Part shown: piece after piece, positions 16,414 to 24,398 of the stretch
Numbering within the stretch: position 1 is the stretch's first letter
How the letters are laid out: each line of letters starts with the position of its first letter
Source: Pseudomonadota bacterium
GTDB taxonomy: Bacteria > Pseudomonadota > Alphaproteobacteria > Kiloniellales > JACOMY01
Reading direction: 5' to 3'
Assembly: GCA_029781795.1 (NCBI GenBank)
Contig: JAKOWB010000152.1
Coordinates: 1-43,764 of the forward strand
Length of the DNA stretch: 43,764 nt
Position numbers and translations under genes: made by a program
Notes under the pieces: model-generated
What the model saw: only the letters and a program-made list of their open reading frames with translations
The model's database searches: none
Told to the model about the DNA's origin: nothing

Positions 16414-17991
16414 ATGAGCGAGCCTGCCGTCACCACCCCCGCCGAGGCCCCTGCTGACGGGGGGCGCCGCCGTGCCCGCGGCGGTGCCGACGCGCGCCGC
16501 GCCCTGCGCCGCGGCGGCCCGATCCAGCAGCTGAAGTACATCGTCCGCAAGATCCCGAACTACGAGGTGCTGACGACGGAATCGCTGGAGATCATCGAGG
16601 CCAACGCCGACACGGTGCTGGAGGAGGTCGGCATCGACTTCCGCGGCGACGAGGAGATCCTGCAGCTCTGGCGCGACGCCGGTGCCGACGTGAAGGGCGA
16701 GCGCATCCACTTCCCGCGCGGCCTCTGCCGCAAGCTGGTGATGGACCACGCGCCCAAGACCTTCACCCAGTACGGCCGCAACCCCGAGCGCACGGTGGAG
16801 ATCGGCGGCAAGGCCACGGTCTTCGCGCCGGTCTATGGCCCGCCCTTCGTGCGCGACCAGGACGGCGGCCGCCGCTACGGCACCATCGCCGACTTCCAGA
16901 ACTTCGTGAAGCTGGCCTACATGACGCCGGCGATGCACCACTCGGGCGGCACGGTCTGCGAGCCGGTCGACGTGCCGGTGAACAAGCGCCACCTCGACAT
17001 GGTCTATGCCCACCTGAAGTACAGCGACAAGCCGATCATGGGATCGGTGACGGCGCCGGAGCGGGCCGAGGATACCGTCGCCATGCTGAAGATCGTGTTC
17101 GGCGACGACTTCGTCGAGAACAACACGGTCTGCACCAGCCTGATCAACGCCAACTCGCCCATGGTGTGGGACGAGACCATGCTGGGCGCCCTCAAGGTCT
17201 ATGCCCGCCACAACCAGGCGGTCATCACCACGCCCTTCATCCTGTCGGGCGCCATGTCGCCCTGCACCGTGGCCGGCACCATGACGCAGACCCTGGCCGA
17301 GGCGCTCTGCGGCATGGCGACGGCGCAGCTGGTCCGGCGCGGCGCGCCGGTGATCCTCGGCTCCTTCGCCTCCTCCATGTCGATGCAGTCGGGCGCGCCG
17401 ACCTTCGGCACGCCGGAGCCGGCTCTGGTGCTCTATGGCATGGGCGCGCTGGCCCGGCGCCTGGGCGTGCCCTTCCGCTCCGGCGGCTCGCTCTGCGGCT
17501 CCAAGGCGGCGGACGCGCAGGCGGCCTACGAGTCGGCGCAGACCCTGATCCCGACCCTGCTGGGCGGCGTCAACTTCGTGCTGCACTCGGCCGGCTGGCT
17601 GGAGGGCGGACTGGTCTCGTCCTACGAGAAGTTCGTCATGGACACCGACCAGCTCGGCATGATGCAGACCATGGCCCAGGGCATCGACATGTCCGAGAAC
17701 GGCCAGGCGATGGACGCCATCCGCGAGGTCGGCCCCGGCAAGCACTTCCTCGGCTGCGCCCACACCCAGGCGAACTTCGAGACCGCCTTCTACCGCTCCT
17801 CCATCGCCGACAACAATTCCTTCGAGCAGTGGCTCGCCGAGGGCGAGCAGGACGCGACGAAGCGCGCCAACACCCTGTTCAAGAAGATGCTGGCCGACTA
17901 CGAGGCGCCGGCCCTCGACCCCGGCCTCGACGAGGCGCTGAACGAGTACATGACCCGACGCAAGGCGGAGATGCCCGACGCCTTCGCGTGA
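16414..17991 (+). CDS. Non-pyrrolysine MttB-family methyltransferase (quaternary amine:corrinoid type)
   Basis: 525 residues of the trimethylamine methyltransferase superfamily. An Arg-rich N-terminus (about 17-34) precedes a TIM barrel: VLEEVGIDFRGDEEIL, GKATVFAPVYGPPFVRD, ANSPMVWDETMLGALKVYA, TPFILSGAMSPCTVAG, PVILGSFASSMSMQSGAPTFGTPEP and GGSLCGSKAADAQAAYES. There is no in-frame amber codon; by eye the pyrrolysine position of methanogen MttB aligns with about Gly351. The protein is therefore like MtgB, the glycine betaine methyltransferase, rather than a trimethylamine enzyme. Substrate is undecided among glycine betaine and other quaternary amines; the choline, betaine and sarcosine genes around it favour betaine. 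Probable methyl acceptor: the corrinoid protein at 5604-6302. Confidence 0.85.
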   Translation: MSEPAVTTPAEAPADGGRRRARGGADARRALRRGGPIQQLKYIVRKIPNYEVLTTESLEIIEANADTVLEEVGIDFRGDEEILQLWRDAGADVKGERIHFPRGLCRKLVMDHAPKTFTQYGRNPERTVEIGGKATVFAPVYGPPFVRDQDGGRRYGTIADFQNFVKLAYMTPAMHHSGGTVCEPVDVPVNKRHLDMVYAHLKYSDKPIMGSVTAPERAEDTVAMLKIVFGDDFVENNTVCTSLINANSPMVWDETMLGALKVYARHNQAVITTPFILSGAMSPCTVAGTMTQTLAEALCGMATAQLVRRGAPVILGSFASSMSMQSGAPTFGTPEPALVLYGMGALARRLGVPFRSGGSLCGSKAADAQAAYESAQTLIPTLLGGVNFVLHSAGWLEGGLVSSYEKFVMDTDQLGMMQTMAQGIDMSENGQAMDAIREVGPGKHFLGCAHTQANFETAFYRSSIADNNSFEQWLAEGEQDATKRANTLFKKMLADYEAPALDPGLDEALNEYMTRRKAEMPDAFA

Positions 17992-18014
17992 GTGGGCGGG
18001 CGCCTCTGGCCCGT

Positions 18015-18122
18015 CCTTCGAGGCCCCGCTTCGCTCCGCACCTCGGCGCGAGGCGGGGGCGAACGCGGGGAATGGACACCGCCCGCGCCCTGAGGAGCGT
18101 GCGCGTGTGCCGGTCTCGAAGG
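18015..18122. repeat. Imperfect palindromic intergenic repeat, CCTTCGAG type
   Basis: Left arm begins CCTTCGAG (18015) and runs to CACCTC; right arm mirrors it with CTGAGGAG and ends CTCGAAGG (18122). This layout, CCTTCGAG...CCTC then GAGG...CTCGAAGG, is a familiar interspersed palindromic element of alphaproteobacterial intergenic regions; here it is degenerate. It occupies most of the 287-bp gap between the mttB homologue and the LysE gene and may form a transcription-stopping hairpin. I see no gene in this gap. Confidence 0.55.
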
Positions 18123-18278
18123 CTGCGCCGCGAGGCGACGGCCGCCCCACCCCGCGCATTTGCCTCCGGCGCCGTCGGCGGCTAGTGTCCGGCCGCGAGG
18201 GAAGCGCCGTGTGGCTTCGGGAGCCCGCGACCGCCGCCGTTGTCGCCGACCACGAAGCCATTTGAGAGACCGGTCCCC

Positions 18279-18923
18279 TTGACCGAGTGGATCCTGATCT
18301 TCCTGAAGGGCCTGGCCGCCGGCCTCTTCATCGCCGCGCCCGTCGGGCCGGTGGCGGTGCTCTGCGTCAAGCGCGCCATGTACTACGGTGCGGCCGGCGG
18401 CCTCGCGGCCGGCCTCGGCGCGGCCATCGCCGACGCCTTCTTCGGCGCCGTCGCCGGCTTCGGCGTCGCCGTGGTGGCCGACTGGCTGGTCTCGCACGAG
18501 GACCCGATCCGCTTCTTCGGCGGCGTGATCCTGATCGGCCTCGGCATCAGCCTCATCCTCAGCCGCCGGCAGACCGCCGACAAGGCGGTCAGCAAGATGG
18601 GCCTCTTCAGCACCTTCTTCACCACCTTCACGCTGACCCTGACCAACCCCATCACCATCCTGTCGTTCCTGACGGTCTTCGCCAGCCTGGGCCTGGCCAG
18701 CGCGCAGATGGACTACGCCACGGCCGGCATCCTGGTGGCCGGGGTCTTCCTCGGCTCCGCCGTCTGGTGGATCGCCATCTCGGCCATCGTGGTGCTGGCG
18801 CGCGGGCGCATCGGCTTCGAGTGGATGCCGGTGATCAAGCGCTGGTCCGGCGTGCTGATCGTCGGCTTCGGCGTCTACGCCATCGCCTCCTCGGCCGAGG
18901 CGGTGTGGGAGAACTGGCTGTAG
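18279..18923 (+). CDS. LysE-family translocator
   Basis: 214 residues if started at the TTG at 18279, giving LTEWILIFLKGLAAGLFIAAPVGPVAVLCVKRAM; the first helix with the APVGPVA motif is diagnostic for LysE/RhtB exporters. Six hydrophobic segments are visible, and the TLTLTNPITILSFLTVFA motif with NP is the second family signature. It probably exports an amino acid or related compound across the inner membrane. The start is uncertain: there is no ATG, and only a weak GAGAG precedes the TTG; an alternative TTG at 18240 would add 13 non-conserved residues. Stands alone on the plus strand. Confidence 0.8.
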   Translation: MTEWILIFLKGLAAGLFIAAPVGPVAVLCVKRAMYYGAAGGLAAGLGAAIADAFFGAVAGFGVAVVADWLVSHEDPIRFFGGVILIGLGISLILSRRQTADKAVSKMGLFSTFFTTFTLTLTNPITILSFLTVFASLGLASAQMDYATAGILVAGVFLGSAVWWIAISAIVVLARGRIGFEWMPVIKRWSGVLIVGFGVYAIASSAEAVWENWL

Positions 18924-19041
18924 GCCCCTTCTGTGGCCTGCGTCACTGAAGCGGCCGAAAGCGGGCATTGCGCGGACCCGGCGGCGCCATAATTCGCCGG
19001 CTTCATGGCGCCCTCGACGCACCTGACAGGGGAGAGCCCGC

Positions 19042-19695
19042 ATGCTGTCGCGCCGCCAGTTGCTCCGCCGTGCCCCCGCCCTGGCCCTGGGCGGTGCCGC
19101 GCTAGCCGCCACGCCCTTCGCCGGTCGTCCCGCGCTCGCCGACGGCGAGTGCTCGACCTACGACCAGCAGGGTCTGCGCTACTGCACCGTGGGCCTGCGC
19201 ATCGGCGAGATCGAGACGGTGCGCCAGCGCTGCGAATACTGGTGCTGGGCGGCCTGCATCCAGGCGGTCTTCGCGCTGCACGGCCGCGACGTCGCGCAGG
19301 AGGAGATCGTGCGCCGGGTCTATGGCGCCGAGGTCTGCACCACGGCCGACGCCGGGGCCATCCTCTATGCCATCCAGGGCGACTGGATCGACGCCTACGG
19401 CCGGCCCTTCCGCGCCTATGCCCAGGCGCTGCCGGACCTGACCACGCGCCTCATGGTCGGCGCCGGCGCCGGCGACATCCTGAACGAGCTCTACGGCAAC
19501 AACCCGCTGATCAACGGCGCCGTCGGCCACGCCACGGTGCTGACCGCGGCGACCTATGCCGAGGATCGCTGGGGCAACCAGCAGATCGTCGAGTTCGTGG
19601 TGCGCGACCCCTGGCCCAGCTCGCCCAACCGCCGCGTCCTGCAGGTGCAGGAACTCTACGGTGCCAGCTTCCTGGCCAAGGTCGTGGTGGCCTAG
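19042..19695 (+). CDS. Tat-exported papain-like cysteine protease
   Basis: 217 residues. N-terminus [18 protein letters not shown] carries a twin-arginine motif (SRRQLL) and hydrophobic stretch, so export folded through Tat is likely, with cleavage near ALA-DG (33-34). The mature part matches papain-like (C39-related) cysteine peptidases: [16 protein letters not shown] with candidate nucleophile Cys68, [11 protein letters not shown] with His163 and [12 protein letters not shown] with Asp189. Small size (about 180 residues mature) is normal for this family. Extra cysteines (Cys37, Cys48, Cys64, Cys72, Cys99) may form disulfides. Target is unknown. Its stop overlaps the stop of the convergent hutH (shared CTAG). 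Confidence 0.75.
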   Translation: MLSRRQLLRRAPALALGGAALAATPFAGRPALADGECSTYDQQGLRYCTVGLRIGEIETVRQRCEYWCWAACIQAVFALHGRDVAQEEIVRRVYGAEVCTTADAGAILYAIQGDWIDAYGRPFRAYAQALPDLTTRLMVGAGAGDILNELYGNNPLINGAVGHATVLTAATYAEDRWGNQQIVEFVVRDPWPSSPNRRVLQVQELYGASFLAKVVVA

Positions 19696-21230
19696 AGGCC
19701 GCGCTCGTTCGCGGTCCAGGCGCGCTCGAGGAACCAGCCGCTCTCGACCAGGCCGAAGATGGCCTCGATGTCGGGGGTGAAAGCACGGTCGTCCTTGAGG
19801 AAGGCGACGCGCTCGCGCACCGCCGCCTCGGCCGCCTGCAGCGCCGGGCTGGTGCGCAGCGGGCGGCGCAGCTCGATGCCCTGCACCGCGGCCAGCAGCT
19901 CGATCGCCAGGATGCGGCCGCTGTTGGCCGCCATGGGGCCGAGGCGCCGGGCGCCATGCGTCGCCATGGAGACGTGGTCCTCCTGGTTGGCCGAGGTCGG
20001 CAGCGAATCGACCACCGCCGGGTGCGACATCTGCTTGTTCTCGCTGGCCAGGGCGGCGGCGGTGACGTGCGCGATCATGAAGCCGGAGTTGAGGCCCGGC
20101 TCGGCGATCAGGAAGGCCGGCAGCCCCGACAGCGTGGCGTCGGTCAGCATGGCGACGCGGCGCTCGGCGATGGCGCCGGTCTCGGCGATGGCGAGGGCCA
20201 GCATGTCGGCGGCGAAGCCCACCGGCTCGGCATGGAAGTTGCCGCCCGACAGCATCTCGTTCTCGGCCGGGAAGACCAGCGGGTTGTCGGAGACGGCGTT
20301 GGCCTCGGTCAGCAGCAGGCCGCGCGCGGCGTTGATCGTCTCCAGCACCGCGCCCATGACCTGCGGCTGGCAGCGCAGGCAATAGGGGTCCTGCACCCGC
20401 GGGTCGCCCTCGCGGTGCGAGTCGCGGATGGCGCTGCCGGCCAGCAGGCGGCGCAGCGCGGCGGCGGCGGCGATCTGCCCGCCGTGGCCGCGCACCGCGT
20501 GGATGCGCGGATCGAAGGGCGTGTCGGAGCCGGCGCAGGCGTCGACCGAGAGCGCGCCGGCGACCAGCGCCGTGGCCGCCAGCTCCTCGGCGCGGAACAG
20601 GCCCTCCAGCGCCAGGGCGGTGGAGACCTGCGTGCCGTTCAGCAGCGCCAGGCCCTCCTTGGCCGCCAGCTCCAGCGGCGCGAGGCCGAGGCGCCGCAGC
20701 GCCTCGCCGGCCGCCAGGCGCTCGCCCTTCAGGCGGATCTCGCCGTGGCCGATCAAGGCTGCGCTCATGGCCGCGAGCGGCGCCAGATCGCCGGAGGCCC
20801 CGACCGAGCCCTGGCCCGGGATCAGCGGCAGCGCGTCATGTTGCAGCAGCGCCAGCAGGCGCTCGACCACCACGCGGCGCACGCCCGAATGGCCACGCGC
20901 CAGGCTGGCGACCTTGAGCAGCAGGATCAGGCGGACGGTGCGGTCCGACAGCGGCTCGCCGACGCCGGCGCAGTGCGACAGCACCAGGCGGCGCTGCAGC
21001 TCGGCCACGTCGGCGCGGCCGATCTTCTGCCGCGCCAGGATGCCGAAGCCGGTGTTGACGCCATAGACCGTCTTGCCGGAGTCCAGCATGGCGGTGACCA
21101 CCGCCGCCGCGGCCTCCACCTGCGGCCAGGCGGCCGGGTCCAGATCCACGCTCCCCAGCGTCTCCGGCGCGCGCCAGAAGCGGTAGAGGCTGGAAAGCTC
21201 GACGGCACCGGGGGTGAGGAGCAGCGACAT
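19692..21230 (-). CDS. hutH: Histidine ammonia-lyase
   Basis: 512 residues, full length for the family. It eliminates ammonia from L-histidine to give urocanate. The self-forming MIO group comes from Ala145-Ser146-Gly147 in [12 protein letters not shown]; Tyr56 in [10 protein letters not shown] and the [14 protein letters not shown] and DNPLVF motifs are intact. ATG at 21230 sits 12 bp from an 18-bp palindrome identical in core to HutC operators. No hutU, hutI, hutG or hutC is adjacent, so it is an isolated hut gene or the hut operon is split. Divergent from the repeat/DUF559 region and convergent with the protease gene. Confidence 0.93.
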   Translation of the reverse strand: MSLLLTPGAVELSSLYRFWRAPETLGSVDLDPAAWPQVEAAAAVVTAMLDSGKTVYGVNTGFGILARQKIGRADVAELQRRLVLSHCAGVGEPLSDRTVRLILLLKVASLARGHSGVRRVVVERLLALLQHDALPLIPGQGSVGASGDLAPLAAMSAALIGHGEIRLKGERLAAGEALRRLGLAPLELAAKEGLALLNGTQVSTALALEGLFRAEELAATALVAGALSVDACAGSDTPFDPRIHAVRGHGGQIAAAAALRRLLAGSAIRDSHREGDPRVQDPYCLRCQPQVMGAVLETINAARGLLLTEANAVSDNPLVFPAENEMLSGGNFHAEPVGFAADMLALAIAETGAIAERRVAMLTDATLSGLPAFLIAEPGLNSGFMIAHVTAAALASENKQMSHPAVVDSLPTSANQEDHVSMATHGARRLGPMAANSGRILAIELLAAVQGIELRRPLRTSPALQAAEAAVRERVAFLKDDRAFTPDIEAIFGLVESGWFLERAWTANERGL

Positions 21231-21242
21231 GGGGCGGCCTCG

Positions 21243-21260
21243 AAGTTGTATATACAACTT
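21243..21260. promoter_or_regulatory. HutC-type operator, perfect 18-bp palindrome
   Basis: AAGTTGTATATACAACTT is a perfect palindrome containing TTGTATATACAA, the core known for the GntR-family histidine-utilisation repressor HutC. It lies 13-30 bp upstream of the hutH ATG, where a bound repressor would block the leader or promoter. Urocanate is the usual inducer of HutC. The regulator gene is not in this window. Confidence 0.75.
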
Positions 21261-21317
21261 TGTAGCCGAAGCGAGGCTGGCGGGGAAGTGGGTGGCGAGC
21301 GGGTGGGTGAGCAAATG

Positions 21318-21453
21318 CCCCCTCTCCCCGCCCCAGCGGGGAGAGGGTTGGGGTGAGGGGCGTCTCGGCGCGGCTCGTCGCACCGGAGTCCGGACTTTCC
21401 ATCGCAACTGCCCCTCACCCTGTCCCTCTCCCCGCTTCGCGGGAGAGAGGGGA
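21318..21453. repeat. Palindromic interspersed repeat, inverted pair (locus 1)
   Basis: Hairpin CCCTCTCCCCG..CGGGGAGAGGG with tail TTGGGGTGAGGGG (21318-21360) is followed by its inverted copy CCCCTCACCCTGT plus a second CCCTCTCCCCG hairpin (21411-21453). The two tails can pair, giving a two-stem, BIME-like structure. A DUF559 gene starts 53 bp downstream. The remaining sequence between hutH and that gene shows nothing else. Confidence 0.8.
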
Positions 21454-21505
21454 CCGCTGGATCAATGGCGGTGACACCCTTCCGAGTATCGTCCATAGAT
21501 TGTAG

Positions 21506-21889
21506 ATGCGTGGTCCATCCCCAACCACACGCGAGCGCTCTCGCCGTCTGCGCCGGGATACGACGGACGCCGAACGCAAGCTCTGGCTCGCGCTACGTGA
21601 CCGCCGCCTGCAGGGTTTGAAGTTCCGGCGCCAGCATCCCCACCCACCCTACACACTCGACTTCTATTGTCCGGAAGCCCGCCTCGTCGTTGAGGTCGAT
21701 GGCAGCCAGCATGGCGGTCCTGACGACTTGCGTCGCACGGCGGTCCTCGAAGCCTGCGGTCTCAATGTCCTGCGCTTCTGGAACAACGAGGTGCTGCTGA
21801 GCCTCGATAGTTGCCTGGAGGCGATCCTGCGGCGGGCTTTGGACCGCATCGCCGCGGCAAACGAACCATCGCCCGACGAGGACGCCTAG
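21506..21889 (+). CDS. DUF559 endonuclease-like protein (copy 1)
   Basis: 127 residues. DUF559 family, related to Vsr-type very short patch repair nucleases: RRLRRDTTDAERKLWLALR, then the core LKFRRQHP, TLDFYC (acidic Asp), VVEVDGSQH (Glu-x-Asp and His) and FWNNEVL. These form the likely PD-(D/E)xK-like metal site. No restriction or methylase partner lies nearby. It follows an inverted pair of palindromic repeats by 53 bp in the same arrangement as the second DUF559 gene at 33031. Stop lies 5 bp from the stop of the convergent regulator. The cellular role of DUF559 proteins is not established. Confidence 0.8.
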   Translation: MRGPSPTTRERSRRLRRDTTDAERKLWLALRDRRLQGLKFRRQHPHPPYTLDFYCPEARLVVEVDGSQHGGPDDLRRTAVLEACGLNVLRFWNNEVLLSLDSCLEAILRRALDRIAAANEPSPDEDA

Positions 21890-21893
21890 CGCA

Positions 21894-22865
21894 TCACCCC
21901 TCCAACTGCCGCTCCTGCCTCGGCGTCTTGGCGTAGAACTCGCGGTAGCACTTGGAGAAGTGCGAGGCGGAGACGAAGCCGCAGGCGAGCGCCACGTCGA
22001 GCACCGAGAGCGAGGTCTGCAGCAGCAGGGTGCGGGCCTTCTGCAGGCGGAGCTCGAGGTAGTAGCGGGTCGGCGTGCGCTGCAGGTACTTGCGGAAGAG
22101 CCGTTCGAGCTGGCGGGTGGAGAGGCCGGTCTTGCGGGCGAGCTGGCTGCGCGGCAGCGGCTCCTCCAGCGAGCCCTCCATCAGCTCGATCACTTTCAGC
22201 AGCTTGGGGTGCGAGACGCCGATGCGGGCGCGCAGCGCCATGCGCTGCGGGTCGTGGCGGTCGCGGATGCGCTCGTGCATGAAGGCCTCGGCGCAGCCGG
22301 TCGCGAGCTCGCGGCCATGCGCCAGGGCGATGATCGAGAGCATGAGGTCGAGGGCCGCGGTGCCGCCGGCGCAGGTGAAGCGGTTGCGGTCGACCTCGAA
22401 GAGCTCGTCGGTCACCTCGAGCTGCGGGAAGGCCTCCTTGAAGCCGGGGATGTTCTCCCAGTGGATGGTGCAGCGATAGCCGTCGAGCAGGCCGCAGCGC
22501 GCCAGGATGTAGGAGCCGGTGGAGATGGCGCCGACGCGGCTGCCCTGGCGCGCGATGCGGCGCAGGAAGTTGAAGACCCGTCGGTCGTTGATGCGCTCGG
22601 CCTCCATGCCAGTGACCACGACGAGGTTGTCGATGCGGTCGACCTGGTCGACGGTGAAGTCGGGCAGCACGCGCACGCCCGAGGAAGCGACGGCCGGCTC
22701 GTTGTCCGGGCAGATCACGCTCCAGGAATAGAGCGGCTTGCCCGAGAGGCGGTTGGCGGCGCGCAGCGCCTCCATCGCCGAGGTGAAGGGCATGGAGGAG
22801 AAGCGCGGCAGCAGCAGGAAGCCGAAGTGCTCGGGCTCGATGCGCTGGGGTGAGGCGGCCTGCAT
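21894..22865 (-). CDS. GlxA/GbdR-type AraC regulator with amidotransferase-like domain (copy 1)
   Basis: 323 residues. Residues about 12-180 form a DJ-1/PfpI-like glutamine amidotransferase-type domain (FGFLLLPRFSSMPFTSAMEALRAAN, VVVTGMEAE, HWENIPGF); about 225-320 is an AraC-type double HTH (LARKTGLSTRQLERLFRKYL, LSVLDVALACGFVSASHFSKCYREFYAKTPR). Proteins of this class sense carnitine, betaine or dimethylglycine, among others, and activate catabolic genes. At the nucleophile elbow, where the second copy has Cys114, this one has Ser115 (GAISTGS), so catalysis is not expected. Start at the ATG 22865 aligns with family length, though its ribosome-binding site is weak. Divergent from a ferredoxin-like/amidotransferase operon, the probable target. 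Confidence 0.85.
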   Translation of the reverse strand: MQAASPQRIEPEHFGFLLLPRFSSMPFTSAMEALRAANRLSGKPLYSWSVICPDNEPAVASSGVRVLPDFTVDQVDRIDNLVVVTGMEAERINDRRVFNFLRRIARQGSRVGAISTGSYILARCGLLDGYRCTIHWENIPGFKEAFPQLEVTDELFEVDRNRFTCAGGTAALDLMLSIIALAHGRELATGCAEAFMHERIRDRHDPQRMALRARIGVSHPKLLKVIELMEGSLEEPLPRSQLARKTGLSTRQLERLFRKYLQRTPTRYYLELRLQKARTLLLQTSLSVLDVALACGFVSASHFSKCYREFYAKTPRQERQLEG

Positions 22866-22976
22866 GGCTGGATGGCGACGGGAGCGGCTGGACGGTTGTG
22901 TCGAATAGATGACAATAAAGTCGCCCTGCGGCAAGTTCAATATAGCGGATTTTGGTTCGGGAAGTTGGAGAGATGT

Positions 22977-23690
22977 GTGGCTGACTGGCAGGAGATCGTT
23001 GCGGCGTCGGAAGCCGCCGGGCTGGCGGCGCGCGGCGGCTTCGCCGTGGCGCCGGCGGACGGCGTGCCGGAGCTGGCGCCAGGGCGCCCGGCCGGCGCCC
23101 TGGCGCTGCTGGGCGCGGTCGGCGGTTCGCTCTGGCCGGCCTTCTCGGCTTCGCCCGAGTATGCCGACGGCCAGCCGCATCCGCTGGACCGCTGGTCGCG
23201 GCGGGTGGTAACGGCGCTGGCCGAGCGCTTCGGCGCCCGGCCGCTCTTTCCCTTCGGCGGGCCGCCCTGGCTGCCCTTCCAGCGCTGGGCAGCCAAGGCC
23301 GAGCCGGTGGCGCCCTCGCCGCTCGGCCTCTACATCCATCCGCGCCACGGCCTCTGGCACAGCTATCGCGGCGCGCTGGCCCTGGCCGCCGTGCCGGCCG
23401 GCCTGCCGCCGCGCGAGGTCCTGGCCAGCCCCTGCGAGAGCTGTTCCGGCAAGCCCTGCCTCTCCGCCTGCCCGGTCGGCGCCTTCGCCCTGGTGGACGG
23501 CGTCACCCGCTACGACACGCAAGCCTGCGCTGCGCACATCTCGGTTCCGGCCGGCGCGGACTGCCTGCAAGGTGGCTGCCGCGCGCGCCGGGCCTGCCCG
23601 GTGGCGCCGCGCCTGGCCTATGGCCAGGCGCAGAACGAGTTCCACATGGGCGCCTTCCTCCGCGCCCGGCAGAGCGACGGGGCACGATGA
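22977..23690 (+). CDS. Ferredoxin-like protein with two 4Fe-4S-type cysteine sets
   Basis: 237 residues from the GTG at 22977, which has GGAG six nt upstream; the frame further upstream crosses into the divergent promoter. The C-terminal part carries Cys153-x2-Cys156-x4-Cys161-x3-Cys165-Pro and Cys196-x4-Cys201-x5-Cys207-Pro plus Cys184, typical of a two-cluster ferredoxin fold as in QueG-like proteins. The N-terminal 150 residues (GGSLWPAF, HPLDRWSRRVV, FPFGGPPWLPFQRWA, SPLGLYIHPRHGLWHSYRGALAL) are conserved in a family that I cannot name. No signal or membrane segment. It overlaps the following amidotransferase gene by 4 nt (ATGA), so electron transfer coupled to that operon's reaction is likely. 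Reaction unknown. Confidence 0.75.
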   Translation: MADWQEIVAASEAAGLAARGGFAVAPADGVPELAPGRPAGALALLGAVGGSLWPAFSASPEYADGQPHPLDRWSRRVVTALAERFGARPLFPFGGPPWLPFQRWAAKAEPVAPSPLGLYIHPRHGLWHSYRGALALAAVPAGLPPREVLASPCESCSGKPCLSACPVGAFALVDGVTRYDTQACAAHISVPAGADCLQGGCRARRACPVAPRLAYGQAQNEFHMGAFLRARQSDGAR

Positions 23691-24385
23691 GCAAGCGGGT
23701 CCTTTTCATCGATCACGCGGTCAGCCAGCGCGACGACCGCGGCTCGGCCTATCTCAAGACCCGCGGCCATCAGGTGACCTGGGTGCGCCCGGCCGGCGGC
23801 GAGAGCCTGCCGGCACTCGGCGAGCACGATGCGCTGGTGGTCTATGGCGGGGCCGAAATGCTCTCCAGCGACCTGGACAGTCCCGCCTTCCCGCACCTGC
23901 GCGTCGAGGTCGACTACATCGGCCGCTGGCTGGCGGCGGACAAGCCCTACCTCGGCATCTGCCTGGGCTCGCAGCTCATGGCCACGGCGCTGGGCGCCAA
24001 GGTCGGCCCGCTGCCGGACAAGCGCTACGAGCTGGGCTTCGTGCGCATCCTGCCGACCGGCGTCGACGAGAGCTTCATGAGCGAGCCGCTGCACATGTAC
24101 CAGTGGCACCAGGAGGGCTGGGAGCTGCCCCGGGGCGCCGAGCACCTGGCCACCGGCCCGGACTTCAAGAACCAGGCCATGCGCCACGGCCGCCACGCCT
24201 ATGGCCTGCAGTTCCACCCCGAGGTGGCGCCGCCGACCTTCCAGCGCTGGCTGGACGAGGTGCCGGACGCCTGCACGCGCCTCGGCGCACAGAGCCGCGA
24301 GAAGCAGGTGGAGGATGCGCGCCTGCACGACGAGCGCATGCGCCTGTGGTTCGAGGGCTTCCTCGACCGCTGGCTGGCCGACTAG
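23687..24385 (+). CDS. Class I glutamine amidotransferase-like protein (tandem copy 1)
   Basis: 232 residues of the GATase1 (GMP synthase glutaminase-like) fold. Catalytic triad: Cys92 in YLGICLGSQLMA, His177 and Glu179 in GLQFHPEV. An oxyanion-type VVYGGAEML strand is at 52-59. It has no fused synthetase domain, so it either supplies ammonia to a partner or hydrolyses a gamma-glutamyl bond as PuuD-type enzymes do. Start overlaps the ferredoxin-like gene (ATGA). A paralogue follows 13 bp downstream. The setting among methylated-amine genes suggests a gamma-glutamyl-amine or similar substrate, which is inference. Confidence 0.82.
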   Translation: MSKRVLFIDHAVSQRDDRGSAYLKTRGHQVTWVRPAGGESLPALGEHDALVVYGGAEMLSSDLDSPAFPHLRVEVDYIGRWLAADKPYLGICLGSQLMATALGAKVGPLPDKRYELGFVRILPTGVDESFMSEPLHMYQWHQEGWELPRGAEHLATGPDFKNQAMRHGRHAYGLQFHPEVAPPTFQRWLDEVPDACTRLGAQSREKQVEDARLHDERMRLWFEGFLDRWLAD

Positions 24386-24398
24386 AGAGGACCCCGCC

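Noticed and set aside
16414..17991. Annotation as trimethylamine methyltransferase mttB
   Set aside because: No in-frame amber codon for pyrrolysine; such homologues act on quaternary amines where tested.
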